From positions 186,001-250,000 of the forward strand of contig NZ_JXYE01000002.1 in NCBI RefSeq assembly GCF_000967725.1: 64,000 bases of DNA, in the 5' to 3' direction. This document shows positions 1 through 8,009 of the stretch, piece by piece. Position numbers and translations under genes: made by a program. The notes below the pieces were generated by a model. That model made no database searches. It saw only the letters and a list, made by a program, of their open reading frames with translations, and was not told where the DNA came from. The stretch comes from Loktanella sp. S4079. Its GTDB lineage: Bacteria; Pseudomonadota; Alphaproteobacteria; Rhodobacterales; Rhodobacteraceae. How positions within the stretch are numbered: the first letter of the stretch is position 1; every line of letters starts with the position of its first letter.

Positions 1-960
1 CTTTGAGAATGGGCCAGTGACATTGCCGTCTTTGGCGATGTGCCAGACATGTTCAACAGGCGGCGGGGGCGGTGGCGTTGCTGCGGCTGGGGCAGGGGCT
101 GCGCCCCATGGCCCTTGGGCCATTTGACTTGCCATGGCCATTCCCATTCCGGCACCCAGCCCAGCGGCCATGCCGCCACCTGCGGGATTGTTTGCTGCGG
201 CAGTCATTGCCTCTGCGGCGGAATACTGTGTGAATTTGCCCAGATCACCGGCCAAGCCCATAGACGTGCGTTTGTCCAGCGCGGCCTCGACCGCGGGGGG
301 CAGGCTGATATTTTCGATGTAAAGTTCAGGGATCGACAGACCATATTGCTTCATCGTTGGGTCAATTGCGCTCGCGATGAGCTTGCCCAAATCGGCTGTG
401 TTTGCGGCCATGTCAAGTGCTGGAATGCCCGAAGACGCAATAACGCGGCTGAATTCCTGAACGATGATATTGCGAATCTGATAGCTGATTTCATCCATCG
501 TGAATTCGCCATCGGTACCGACGATTTCGCGCAGGAACACTGCGGGATCTGTAACTTTGACAGTATACGTCCCATATGCGCGCAGACGGGTCGGACCGAA
601 TTCTGGGTCGCGCAGCATGATGGGGTTCTTGGTGCCCCATTTCAGATCAGAAAAGCGGGTCGTGTTGACGTAGTAGATTTCCGATTTGAAGGGGCTATCA
701 AACCCGTGATCCCAATGCTGAAGCGTGGTCATGATCGGCATGTTGTTGGTCTCGAGCATATAGAGACCGGGCGTAAACACATCGGCCAGCTGACCTTCGT
801 GAACGAAAACTGCGGCTTGCCCTTCGCGCACTGTCAGCTTTGCACCATATTTGATCTCGTGCCCTTCGCGTTCAAAACGCCAGACCATCGTATCGCGTGT
901 GTTGTCTGTCCAGTGAATGACGTCGATAAATTCGCCAGTGAGGAAATCGAAAATGCCCAT
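1..960 (-). CDS. SPFH-domain protein with C-terminal GYF_2 domain (3' end cut by window)
   Basis: An open frame starts with ATG at 960 and runs off the left edge without a stop, so about 320 residues are visible. It starts MGIFDFLTGEF and has the layout of SPFH-domain/virion core-like (YdjI-type) proteins: an SPFH/band-7 region over about residues 20-210, then a Gly/Ala/Met-rich linker and a proline-rich stretch near residue 295. The last visible residues (EHVWHIAKDGNVTGPFS) begin a GYF_2 domain, which usually binds proline-rich peptides. Proteins of this family scaffold at membranes. It is the last visible gene of a minus-strand run TerC, small membrane protein, XpaC, TelA, DUF2927, and starts 26 bp after the DUF2927 stop. 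A joint membrane-stress role is inferred from context. Confidence 0.85.
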   Translation of the reverse strand, partial: MGIFDFLTGEFIDVIHWTDNTRDTMVWRFEREGHEIKYGAKLTVREGQAAVFVHEGQLADVFTPGLYMLETNNMPIMTTLQHWDHGFDSPFKSEIYYVNTTRFSDLKWGTKNPIMLRDPEFGPTRLRAYGTYTVKVTDPAVFLREIVGTDGEFTMDEISYQIRNIIVQEFSRVIASSGIPALDMAANTADLGKLIASAIDPTMKQYGLSIPELYIENISLPPAVEAALDKRTSMGLAGDLGKFTQYSAAEAMTAAANNPAGGGMAAGLGAGMGMAMASQMAQGPWGAAPAPAAATPPPPPPVEHVWHIAKDGNVTGPFSK

Positions 961-985
961 TGCGTGGCCTCCGTGGTTAAGTCTG

Positions 986-1957
986 TTAGCTCGCGCCTTG
1001 CGCCATCAGATCACGTGCGATGATCCGGGCAATTGGGGCGGCAGTTGCGGGGTCCATTCCTGTTTCCAGACGTGGATCATAAAGCATCTGAAGAAGCAAT
1101 TCGTCATGCGTGGTGAGCAGCGCAAATTCTTCGTCATCGTTAAAAATCGAAGGTCTTGCGCTGGGGCTGTCGTTAGCTAGCCCCATTCCTTGGGCTAACT
1201 CTTCGTGAATACAGGCGCTTCGCATCAAATTGGGGTGTTCGGCACGGATGACCGCGATTGCTTTGGTATAGTGCGACCGGCCAGGTGCAAAGGTCCCAAT
1301 GACCACGCATAATTGATCACGCGGAAGGTCAATTAATGCACGCACTGTCGCATCAGAAATCGTTGGAATAAGCTGCCGCAGTTGCGGTTCAAAGGCGCGG
1401 CGGTCGTCTTCGCCGAGAAAGAAAACATGAAAGTTTGCGTTCTCGTCTTCGAATTTAATCGGGACCCCGGTAATACGCGACAATCGCGCCGCATATGATC
1501 GGACGCTCGCGATGTCCTGATCGCGCTGCGCATATGGAACCGTCTGACCAAAGCTGACCGCCATGCGGATCGGATCATCCCATCGCCGCAATTTTGAGAC
1601 CGTGCTATTGGCATTCCGAAAGTCGCTATCGTCGCGATATTCGTTGAACAAAGCGATGCGCACAAAGTTGCGGGCAAGCTGCGTGTCAGTGAACTGTGTG
1701 TCTGGTCCACCGCCATCACCGCGCAATAGGCCTTGGGTCAACAGGTCATTTTGCAGACGCTGATAATAGACGGCCAACTGTTTGCTTGCTTCGCTCGGAG
1801 CAAGAGGTTCGGGCGGGGGGGACGGTTTGTTGGGCTCAACCGAAGGCGGGTTCGGCGTTTCGACAACATCTGAGGGCGGGGCAAACGCGTGGCAGCCCGC
1901 CGTGCTCGCCATGACAGCGAACAGGCCAAGACACCGCAATTTGCCCCCAATCCCCAT
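986..1957 (-). CDS. DUF2927 domain lipoprotein
   Basis: This 323-residue protein has an N-terminal export signal ending in a lipobox (STAGC, Cys at about residue 22) and a proline-rich linker (about 30-55), so it is probably an envelope lipoprotein. The rest matches the DUF2927 family as I know it. Near residue 250 is a segment CIHEELAQGMGL that resembles a gluzincin helix (HE then E/Q), but the second His of HExxH is absent, so peptidase activity is not supported. It begins 3 bp after the telA stop and lies in the same transcription unit as TelA, XpaC and TerC. A role in that envelope-stress cluster is inference. Confidence 0.8.
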   Translation of the reverse strand: MGIGGKLRCLGLFAVMASTAGCHAFAPPSDVVETPNPPSVEPNKPSPPPEPLAPSEASKQLAVYYQRLQNDLLTQGLLRGDGGGPDTQFTDTQLARNFVRIALFNEYRDDSDFRNANSTVSKLRRWDDPIRMAVSFGQTVPYAQRDQDIASVRSYAARLSRITGVPIKFEDENANFHVFFLGEDDRRAFEPQLRQLIPTISDATVRALIDLPRDQLCVVIGTFAPGRSHYTKAIAVIRAEHPNLMRSACIHEELAQGMGLANDSPSARPSIFNDDEEFALLTTHDELLLQMLYDPRLETGMDPATAAPIARIIARDLMAQGAS

Positions 1958-1960
1958 ATT

Positions 1961-3151
1961 TTAGCTGTTTACAGAGGTGCCAACCACGTCGCCCGTACCA
2001 GTCGCCTTGGCTTTGGCAGCAGCGAGCGTGTTCTTCAGCTCTGTTTCCATCTTTTGCATTTCAACTTCAGCTTCGGCGCGTTTGCGTTTGCCTTCGTCAG
2101 CGATTTCGAGGCTTTCGTTGATTGTCGCGATCAGGTTAGCGTTTGCTTCTTTGACAGCTTCGATGTCAAAGACACCGCGCTCCATTTCTTCGCGGATGGT
2201 GCGGTTGGCCTGACGTAAGTTTTCTGCATTAGCCGTCAAAAGTTCGTTGGTCAGATCGTTTGCATCGCGGACGGCCTCTGCCGCCTCGGCTGAACGTTGG
2301 ATGGTGACCGCCTGCGCCAATTGGGTTTCCCAAAGCGGCACAGTGTTCACGAGAGTCGAGTTGATCTTGGTGACCAGCGATTTGTCGTTTTCCTGAACCA
2401 GACGGATTGATGGCAATGATTGCATTGTCACCTGACGGGTCAGTTTCAGGTCGTGCACACGGCGTTCTAGATCATCACGCGCGGCGCGCAGATCACGCAG
2501 TTCTTGCGCTTTCATCACGGCCTGCTCTTCGGGTGCGGCCTGCACCTCGGCCTCTTTGGCAGGAATTGTTGTGCCATCCAGCTCGGCCAGCTTTTCTTCG
2601 CCTGCGGAAATATAGAGCGCGAGTTCGTCGTAGAATTGCAGGGTCTTATCATAAAGAACATCAAGGCTTTCGATGTCTTTGAGCAGCACATGTTCGTGCG
2701 ACAGCAGGTCTTCGGTGATGTGGTCGATCTGGCCTTGAACATCTTCAAAGCGTGCAACGAATTTTGCCATCGGCGCGGCGCGGCCCAGCAGTTTTTCCCA
2801 CCATGTCCGTTCGCGGCGCACATCCAGTTCAGAAATTGAGAAACCGCGAATAGTTGTCACAATATTGCGTAGGCTATCACCCGCAGGGCCGACATCTTTG
2901 TTGCGGACGCCAGCAAGCATCTGTTGGCTGATTTCCTGCAGTTCAGCCTGCGCCGAGGAACCAAACGACACGATAGAGTTTGTGTCGCTCAGGTCGATTT
3001 CTGCAATCCGTTTTGTGATTTCTGCGCTCGTTGGGGCATCTGCGGCCTCAAGCGTGACCAGTTCACCCTTTGGTTCGGGTAGGACAACAGCCGTAATTTT
3101 TGCAACGTCAGCAAGTGCCGCTTCGGCTTTTTGGCGTGTGTTCTCGGTCAT
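1961..3151 (-). CDS. telA: TelA/YceH-family toxic-anion resistance protein
   Basis: The 396-residue sequence is TelA-like: a mostly helical, coiled-coil protein with the family's tryptophan pair (RRERTWWEKLLGR, about residues 111-123) and a charged middle segment. TelA-family proteins are linked to tellurite and toxic-anion tolerance and to membrane stress; the biochemical activity is not established. The ATG at 3151 overlaps the XpaC stop by 4 nt (ATGA), which indicates translational coupling. Its partners XpaC and TerC are encoded just upstream, the same trio found in Bacillus yceF-yceG-yceH type clusters. Confidence 0.9.
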   Translation of the reverse strand: MTENTRQKAEAALADVAKITAVVLPEPKGELVTLEAADAPTSAEITKRIAEIDLSDTNSIVSFGSSAQAELQEISQQMLAGVRNKDVGPAGDSLRNIVTTIRGFSISELDVRRERTWWEKLLGRAAPMAKFVARFEDVQGQIDHITEDLLSHEHVLLKDIESLDVLYDKTLQFYDELALYISAGEEKLAELDGTTIPAKEAEVQAAPEEQAVMKAQELRDLRAARDDLERRVHDLKLTRQVTMQSLPSIRLVQENDKSLVTKINSTLVNTVPLWETQLAQAVTIQRSAEAAEAVRDANDLTNELLTANAENLRQANRTIREEMERGVFDIEAVKEANANLIATINESLEIADEGKRKRAEAEVEMQKMETELKNTLAAAKAKATGTGDVVGTSVNS

Positions 3152-4044
3152 TCGTCGTTTCCTTTCGGTTTCAAGCTGACGCCCTCGCGTTGGAGGCGAT
3201 CACGCAATACGTTAATTTCGATATCCATATCGCTGCGGTCATCAAGCAGCATTTTTTCTGTGCGGGCGGCAAAGTTCTGTTCCAGATCATCAAGCAATGC
3301 TTCGTAACTTGCACGCGCGTCTTGATCCTTTTGGCGCTTGTAGAGGTCAACAAACTTGGTCGTCGCATCACGTGCGCCTTGTAGGTAAACACCCAAAAAT
3401 TTGCGTGCGCCGGTTAGATCACGTGGGTCTTCTTCGACGGTACGGATCATTTTCCGGGCGACTGTTTGAAAGGCGGTGACACGTGTGGCCAGTTTGCGAT
3501 CCTTGAGGATCTCGATCTGACCCTGCATGACTTCTAGATGGGCCTCGGCCTTGTCCACGACCCGTGCAACGCGATCTTGCTGAAAGTCGTCGATCCCCTC
3601 CATGCGCTTGTCGCTGAGTGGATCAATGCCAAAGGCTGCAAGATGCAGGCCTGCCGCCGCAATTCCGTAGAGAATAGAGCCAATCAGCCCGCTGTCGCCA
3701 GTATAGGCGGCCAAAGTGATCCCAATACCAGTCAGAACGGTTGCCATCATCTTGCGCGGTAGGGCAGGGCGGCGCGCTACTTTGCGTGCGTCATAGGCAG
3801 CCTGAGCAACGAGCCCCTCTTGAAGAAGCCACGCTGCGAGCGCCAGAATGCCGCCGCCGATCAAACCCATAACCAATGTCACGGGCCCATCAGTCAAAGA
3901 TGTGATGACGAGCAAAACGGGTGGCACGTACAAGATGCGTGCAGGTGATCTGGCAACGCGGGTCGCGCGTGCGTCTAGCTTCGGCGTGCTTGGCGCCTCT
4001 GAGGCACCGCCTGGGCTAAATTGTCCGCCGTACCTTTGCGTCAT
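3148..4044 (-). CDS. XpaC-like (5-bromo-4-chloroindolyl phosphate hydrolysis family) membrane protein
   Basis: This 298-residue protein has four predicted hydrophobic helices in its N-terminal half (about residues 37-50, 55-75, 98-115 and 118-138), followed by a helical cytoplasmic region rich in Lys, Arg, Asp and Glu. This is the layout of XpaC/YceG proteins, which are commonly paired with TelA. The family name comes from an early phenotype and does not define a reaction. Its start codon overlaps the stop of the preceding two-helix peptide by 1 nt (TAATG) and its stop overlaps the telA start by 4 nt, so the three are tightly coupled. Confidence 0.8.
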   Translation of the reverse strand: MTQRYGGQFSPGGASEAPSTPKLDARATRVARSPARILYVPPVLLVITSLTDGPVTLVMGLIGGGILALAAWLLQEGLVAQAAYDARKVARRPALPRKMMATVLTGIGITLAAYTGDSGLIGSILYGIAAAGLHLAAFGIDPLSDKRMEGIDDFQQDRVARVVDKAEAHLEVMQGQIEILKDRKLATRVTAFQTVARKMIRTVEEDPRDLTGARKFLGVYLQGARDATTKFVDLYKRQKDQDARASYEALLDDLEQNFAARTEKMLLDDRSDMDIEINVLRDRLQREGVSLKPKGNDE

Positions 4045-4247
4045 TACGATGCCCCCAGCATGCCGGAAGTGACGCCGATCATCAAAATAACAAGCACGAT
4101 ATAGCTTATCCGCTTAAATGTTTGCGGCATCTGGTTTTCTTCCTTTCCTTGCACCCATTCAGTCGTAGCCCGCAGCGCGCTTGCAATTATCAGCCCCGTC
4201 ACGGCAATCGCGACAAGAAGGGCAACAAACAAGAACGCGCGGGCCAA
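4044..4247 (-). CDS. Small two-helix membrane protein between TerC and XpaC
   Basis: The 67-residue product has two hydrophobic segments, about residues 4-25 (FLFVALLVAIAVTGLIIAS) and 47-65 (ISYIVLVILMIGVTSGML), joined by a charged loop. An in-frame stop just upstream (4254-4256) forces a TTG start at 4247, with only a weak ribosome site. It lies 13 bp after the terC stop and overlaps the XpaC start by 1 nt. I do not recognise a named family. Tight coupling suggests an accessory subunit of the TerC/XpaC/TelA system, which is inference only. Confidence 0.65.
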   Translation of the reverse strand: MARAFLFVALLVAIAVTGLIIASALRATTEWVQGKEENQMPQTFKRISYIVLVILMIGVTSGMLGAS

Positions 4248-4260
4248 CGGATATCACCGC

Positions 4261-5079
4261 TTAGTGCTTTTGCTCAGCTTGGCGCTGCGCATTCAGTTTC
4301 CGGCTGTATCCGGATTGGATCACCTCTACGGCAACCAGCACCACAACCGAGAAATAGAAGGTTGTTTTCGACATCGGGATCAGATCGCGACCGAAAATCT
4401 TGATGTTGAGCGTGTCGTCATGAACGGCGTGTGCCGCTGCAGGGCCAGCCTCGCCCAAAAGAACAACACCAACGATCAACAGGATGAACAGCCCCAGAAC
4501 TTCGTACATGCGGTTTTTCTCAAGGAACCGCGTCACACCGTCCGCCAAGAGCAACATCGCCAGACCCGACAAGATGATCGCAGTGGCCAAAATTGGGAAG
4601 ACATCGGTAATCGCAAGTGCTGACAATACTGAGTCGAAAGAGAAAATCAGGTTCATGATCACGATGAGCACAACAACCTGCACCGCTGATTTTCCAGATT
4701 TACCGTCCACATCGTGGCCAAGGTTATCCATCGACAACATATGAGCGATCTCTTTGACGGCTGTGTACATGATAAAGATACCACCAAGCACAAAGACGAT
4801 CGTGGCAAAGTTGACCCCGCCTTCCAGCACGCCTTCCCAATTCATGATAAAGAATGGCTCTGCGAGGGCATCAATCAGTTTAATCATCGTAAAGAGAAGC
4901 ACGACGCGCAGTCCTACCGCGATCATGATTCCCCATGTGCGTACGGATTTTTGCTGCGCGACCGGAGCACGTTGGCTCTCGATCGAGATATAAAGCAGGT
5001 TATCAAAGCCCAAAACTGCCTGCAAAAAGCAAAGCATGAGCAAATTGGTTGCGTTTTCAAGCGTCAGCAGATCAGCCAA
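4261..5079 (-). CDS. terC: TerC family integral membrane protein
   Basis: The 272-residue polytopic protein shows TerC family signatures: an acidic FDN motif in the first helix (LGFDNLLYI, about residues 24-32) and a second FSFDSVLSAL segment near residue 146, which form the presumed metal-binding core, with about seven helices. Some TerC proteins export Mn2+ or help load metal into secreted enzymes; others go with tellurite resistance. The start is TTG at 5079, 7 nt after a GGGGGA ribosome-binding site. It is the promoter-proximal gene of the minus-strand cluster to the left edge. Confidence 0.9.
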   Translation of the reverse strand: MADLLTLENATNLLMLCFLQAVLGFDNLLYISIESQRAPVAQQKSVRTWGIMIAVGLRVVLLFTMIKLIDALAEPFFIMNWEGVLEGGVNFATIVFVLGGIFIMYTAVKEIAHMLSMDNLGHDVDGKSGKSAVQVVVLIVIMNLIFSFDSVLSALAITDVFPILATAIILSGLAMLLLADGVTRFLEKNRMYEVLGLFILLIVGVVLLGEAGPAAAHAVHDDTLNIKIFGRDLIPMSKTTFYFSVVVLVAVEVIQSGYSRKLNAQRQAEQKH

Positions 5080-5101
5080 AGCGGAGTCCCCCAGAATGTT
5101 T

Positions 5102-5133
5102 TGTTATCACTAACATGCATAACGCAGATAACA
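5102..5133. promoter_or_regulatory. Possible operator dyad upstream of terC
   Basis: TGTTATC (5102-5108) and GATAACA (5127-5133) form an exact 7-bp inverted repeat with an 18-bp spacer, and the spacer holds further TAAC/ATAAC copies. It lies about 25 bp upstream of the terC start, where a regulator of the cluster could bind. No cognate regulator is identified. Confidence 0.3.
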
Positions 5134-5267
5134 GAACAAGGGTTCAACTGCGCAGTCTTTTCCCCGCAGTGCCGGTAATTTGACGGATGTGGTCCGGTTG
5201 GATGACATGCGGATGGCGTCCGTTGTGGCAGCTTTCCCTTGTGACATACGTCAAAGGAGGCGAAGCG

Positions 5268-5441
5268 ATGGACCATTTACACGTATGGGCGATGTGCCAG
5301 AACCTAAATGATACCACGCCAAAGGCAGACGACGCGTTCTACGAATGCTATAGTTGTGATTGGATGCAGTCAGTCAAACGCTGGTTCGCGCGCAAGCCGC
5401 GCGTGGCCGCACAAATGCCCCGAGAATTGGTAGAAATATGA
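5268..5441 (+). CDS. Cys-containing mini-protein, coupled to downstream LuxR-type regulator
   Basis: A 57-residue protein starts at the ATG at 5268, preceded by a good ribosome site (AAAGGAGG, ending 8 bases before it). It contains MCQNLND near residue 9 and YECYSCDW near residue 30, three cysteines plus His that could bind a metal or act as a redox site, and a basic C-terminus (RWFARKPRVAAQMPR). Its TGA overlaps the next gene's ATG (ATGA). I do not recognise a family. The coupling suggests that its function is tied to the regulator that follows. Confidence 0.65.
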   Translation: MDHLHVWAMCQNLNDTTPKADDAFYECYSCDWMQSVKRWFARKPRVAAQMPRELVEI

Positions 5442-6412
5442 ACAAACAATCGCCGATTTTGTCTGACGAGGAACAGATCATGCAGGTGATCTGTCGTGAA
5501 ACACAGACATTTGCTGCGGGCGATTTTACCGCTTGGGCAGAGTGCTGGGTACAAGACCACCGCACGCGCGAAGTCTGTTTTTCGTCGTCGCTGGGTGTGA
5601 CCATCCTCGAGGGGTGGGATCAAATCGCGCCCTATATGCAAGGCGTCTTTGCTAAGGGGGCAATGTGCGAATTATCTGATTTTGTGCGTGAAAACGTCGG
5701 TATGACGATTTCTGAGAATATAGCGTTTGTGAATTTTGACGGCAAATCGGTGCAATTGGACGGGCGGGTCGAGCATACATTTGAGACCCGGTTTCTTGAA
5801 CAGCACGACGGTGAATGGCGGATACTGTATTCGTCCTTTGTGTTGCGTGGTCACCAGCGTGACGATGATAGCCGCATCGCGCTGAATGCGTCGGGTAAAG
5901 TCGTTTTTGCCTCGGAACGCATGCGTGAAATCCTAAATGAACACGAATGGTTACAGATTTCGGCGGGTAGATTGCGCGCGCGTCACCGAGATTGGGACAG
6001 GATACTGCAAACAGCCATTCAATGCGCGGCTGAACAACATAAGTATTTCCAACAATACCGCTATGCTGCGCAGCATGGCCGTAGTTTTCGACTGCCTGTT
6101 GTCTTGGGCGAAACTGATAGCGGCAGCGTTGCTTTTTGTACCCTGTCTGTGCGCGACGAGCTTACTTTCGTCAGTTTACCGTCAGAACAGGACTTGGCGG
6201 ATCGCCTACACATCGCGCGAGCGATCTATGGTCTTTCGGATGGTCAGACCGCGCTCGCCCAGCGGATTGTTGGCGGAGATAGCTTGCCTGACGCCGCCCA
6301 TGCGCTAGGCGTTAGTGTAAATACGTTGCGCACACAGCTGACGCGTATCTATGACAAAACAGGTGTCAATTCGCAGGCAGCGCTGGTGCGTGCCCTGCTT
6401 AGCGTCGGATAG
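5438..6412 (+). CDS. NTF2/SnoaL-like domain plus LuxR-type HTH transcriptional regulator
   Basis: The start is the ATG at 5438, overlapping the previous stop, giving 324 residues. Residues of about 10-130 look like an NTF2/SnoaL fold (a cone-shaped ligand pocket; note WAECWVQD and the C-terminal WRILYSSFVLRG). A middle domain follows (about 135-255). Residues of about 265-320 form a LuxR/GerE-type helix-turn-helix (SDGQTALAQRI through DAAHALGVSVNTLRTQLTRIYDKTG). This suggests a one-component sensor that binds a small molecule. The ligand and targets are unknown. The upstream Cys-rich peptide is a candidate partner. Confidence 0.75.
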   Translation: MNKQSPILSDEEQIMQVICRETQTFAAGDFTAWAECWVQDHRTREVCFSSSLGVTILEGWDQIAPYMQGVFAKGAMCELSDFVRENVGMTISENIAFVNFDGKSVQLDGRVEHTFETRFLEQHDGEWRILYSSFVLRGHQRDDDSRIALNASGKVVFASERMREILNEHEWLQISAGRLRARHRDWDRILQTAIQCAAEQHKYFQQYRYAAQHGRSFRLPVVLGETDSGSVAFCTLSVRDELTFVSLPSEQDLADRLHIARAIYGLSDGQTALAQRIVGGDSLPDAAHALGVSVNTLRTQLTRIYDKTGVNSQAALVRALLSVG

Positions 6413-6415
6413 CAG

Positions 6416-7195
6416 CTATTTGCGCCGTTGCTGCGGTTGGCGGCGACGGGTTGGGGCGGGTTTATTGGATAGTCCCAATTGGTCACGAACCACGCGTTGC
6501 TTGACCTCTTCGACTTCGCCCGCTTTGAGTTCGCCCAATTGAAACGGTCCATAGCTGACCCGGATCAATCTGTTCACGGTGACGCCAATGGCCTCCATCG
6601 TGCGGCGAATCTCGCGGTTTTTGCCTTCGCGAATAGAAACGGTCAGCCAGGCGTTCGCGCCTTGCTGGCGATCAAAGGTGACGATCATCGGCTGATATTT
6701 CACGCCATCGACCTCAATACCGGCACGCAATTGGTCCAGCTTGGCTTCGCTGACGCTGCCGTTGATACGTACCCGATACCGCCGTAGCCAACCTGTTGAA
6801 GGCAGCTCAAGCTTGCGCTTTACTCCGCCGTCATTGGTGAGCAGCATCAACCCTTCAGAGTTAAGATCCAAGCGACCCACCGACATCACGCGCGGCATGT
6901 CCTCGGGCAAAGAGGCGAACACTGTCGGGCGGTCTTTTTCGTCGCGCTCAGTTGTCACAAGGCCAGTGGGTTTGTGATAGAGCCATAGGCGCGGTGGCTC
7001 TGGCTCACCAACAAGGGTGCCGTCCACAGTAATCTTATCGCGGGCGGTGACATTCAAGGCAGGGCTATCAATGGTCTTGCCGTTCACAGTCACGCGGCCA
7101 TCAGCAATCATGCGCTCTGCTTCACGGCGGCTGGCAACGCCTGCGCGGGAAAGAATTTTGGCGATACGGTCGCCCTGAGGTGTGTCATTGGTCAT
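6416..7195 (-). CDS. rluB: 23S rRNA pseudouridine synthase, RluB/RsuA family
   Basis: The 259-residue protein starts with an S4 RNA-binding domain (about residues 9-60) and continues into an RsuA/RluB catalytic domain with the conserved GRLDLNSEGLMLL motif. The catalytic aspartate is D110. The KxREGKNREIRR segment near residue 200 is typical of the family. It isomerises uridine to pseudouridine in ribosomal RNA, most likely near position 2605 of 23S rRNA if truly RluB. The C-terminus is basic (RRRQPQQRRK). Its stop faces that of the LuxR regulator 3 bp away. Confidence 0.9.
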   Translation of the reverse strand: MTNDTPQGDRIAKILSRAGVASRREAERMIADGRVTVNGKTIDSPALNVTARDKITVDGTLVGEPEPPRLWLYHKPTGLVTTERDEKDRPTVFASLPEDMPRVMSVGRLDLNSEGLMLLTNDGGVKRKLELPSTGWLRRYRVRINGSVSEAKLDQLRAGIEVDGVKYQPMIVTFDRQQGANAWLTVSIREGKNREIRRTMEAIGVTVNRLIRVSYGPFQLGELKAGEVEEVKQRVVRDQLGLSNKPAPTRRRQPQQRRK

Positions 7196-7204
7196 AATAA
7201 GGCT

Positions 7205-7954
7205 TTAGGCCGCGTCTGCGCTATACGCAATTGGCTTCTTGCCAGATGCACTGGTTGCACAGCCAAAAAAATGCCGTTTGAAGGTTACTTCGAGCCCAGC
7301 ATTTTCAAGCGCATCCCGCATATGAGAGCAGTCGCTGAAATTACGTGTGTAGGTGCCGATCATACTGAAATCATTCGCACCCCTCAGAAAAACGCGCTCG
7401 ATCAGCGGTAAAATCTTGTCGAGATACAGGCGATAAACTGGGCGTAGTGACCACCCCGTTGGGTCTGATGCCTCTATCAGAGAAAAATGGCCGCCGGGTT
7501 TAAGGATATGTGCGATCTGTTGGGTTAGTATCGTTTGCTGATCCGCATCAAATGTCTTTAACCCAAAGGTCGACAGACCCATATCCGCATAATCGGCAGG
7601 AAGTTCGGTATCCGTATTGAGCGCGTTCGCCTCGATATGGGTGATGCGTTTCGCATTGTGTTTGTGCAGACGATTGACAGCGTCAATGTGCATCTGGTGG
7701 GAAATATCAATGGCTGTAATCCGTCCCAACGTCGGAAACCTTTTCAATAGATGTGGCCATACCTCACCAGTTCCTGCCATCAGATCGACCGCCACGGTGT
7801 CGGCGGCGTGGTTTTTCGGTAGCAACGCCACACATTCACGGCGCCACCTACGTACAAATCCAAACGAGCTAACCGCGCTCCAGTTGCGGTAGTTGGTCGA
7901 ACATCGATCGAATAGCGCGGCGACATAGGCGGGGTAGTAAATGTCTTTGGTCAT
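7205..7954 (-). CDS. Class I SAM-dependent methyltransferase, UbiE-like
   Basis: The ATG at 7954 follows a clear TTGAGGA ribosome site, giving 249 residues. Motif I is VDLMAGTGEVW (about residues 60-70), with the usual acidic residue after the next strand (ITAIDIS) and a later ADMGLSTFGLKTF segment resembling the UbiE/COQ5 post-motif region. The substrate cannot be told; small quinones or lipids are possible. It ends 9 bp before the rluB start, so the two may be co-transcribed. It is divergent from tadA. Confidence 0.75.
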   Translation of the reverse strand: MTKDIYYPAYVAALFDRCSTNYRNWSAVSSFGFVRRWRRECVALLPKNHAADTVAVDLMAGTGEVWPHLLKRFPTLGRITAIDISHQMHIDAVNRLHKHNAKRITHIEANALNTDTELPADYADMGLSTFGLKTFDADQQTILTQQIAHILKPGGHFSLIEASDPTGWSLRPVYRLYLDKILPLIERVFLRGANDFSMIGTYTRNFSDCSHMRDALENAGLEVTFKRHFFGCATSASGKKPIAYSADAA

Positions 7955-8009
7955 TAAAATCCTCAACTTTATCCTTGTTTGCCATAGGGCGACTTGGCAA
8001 GAAAGGACT

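Noticed and set aside
40..1023. Long plus-strand open frame (327 codons)
   Set aside because: It lies antisense to the SPFH gene, and its Cys/His-rich composition does not look like a protein. The minus-strand SPFH/GYF reading explains the DNA.
5080..5267. Mn2+ (yybP-ykoY) riboswitch before terC
   Set aside because: TerC genes often have one, but I find no conserved core in this leader.
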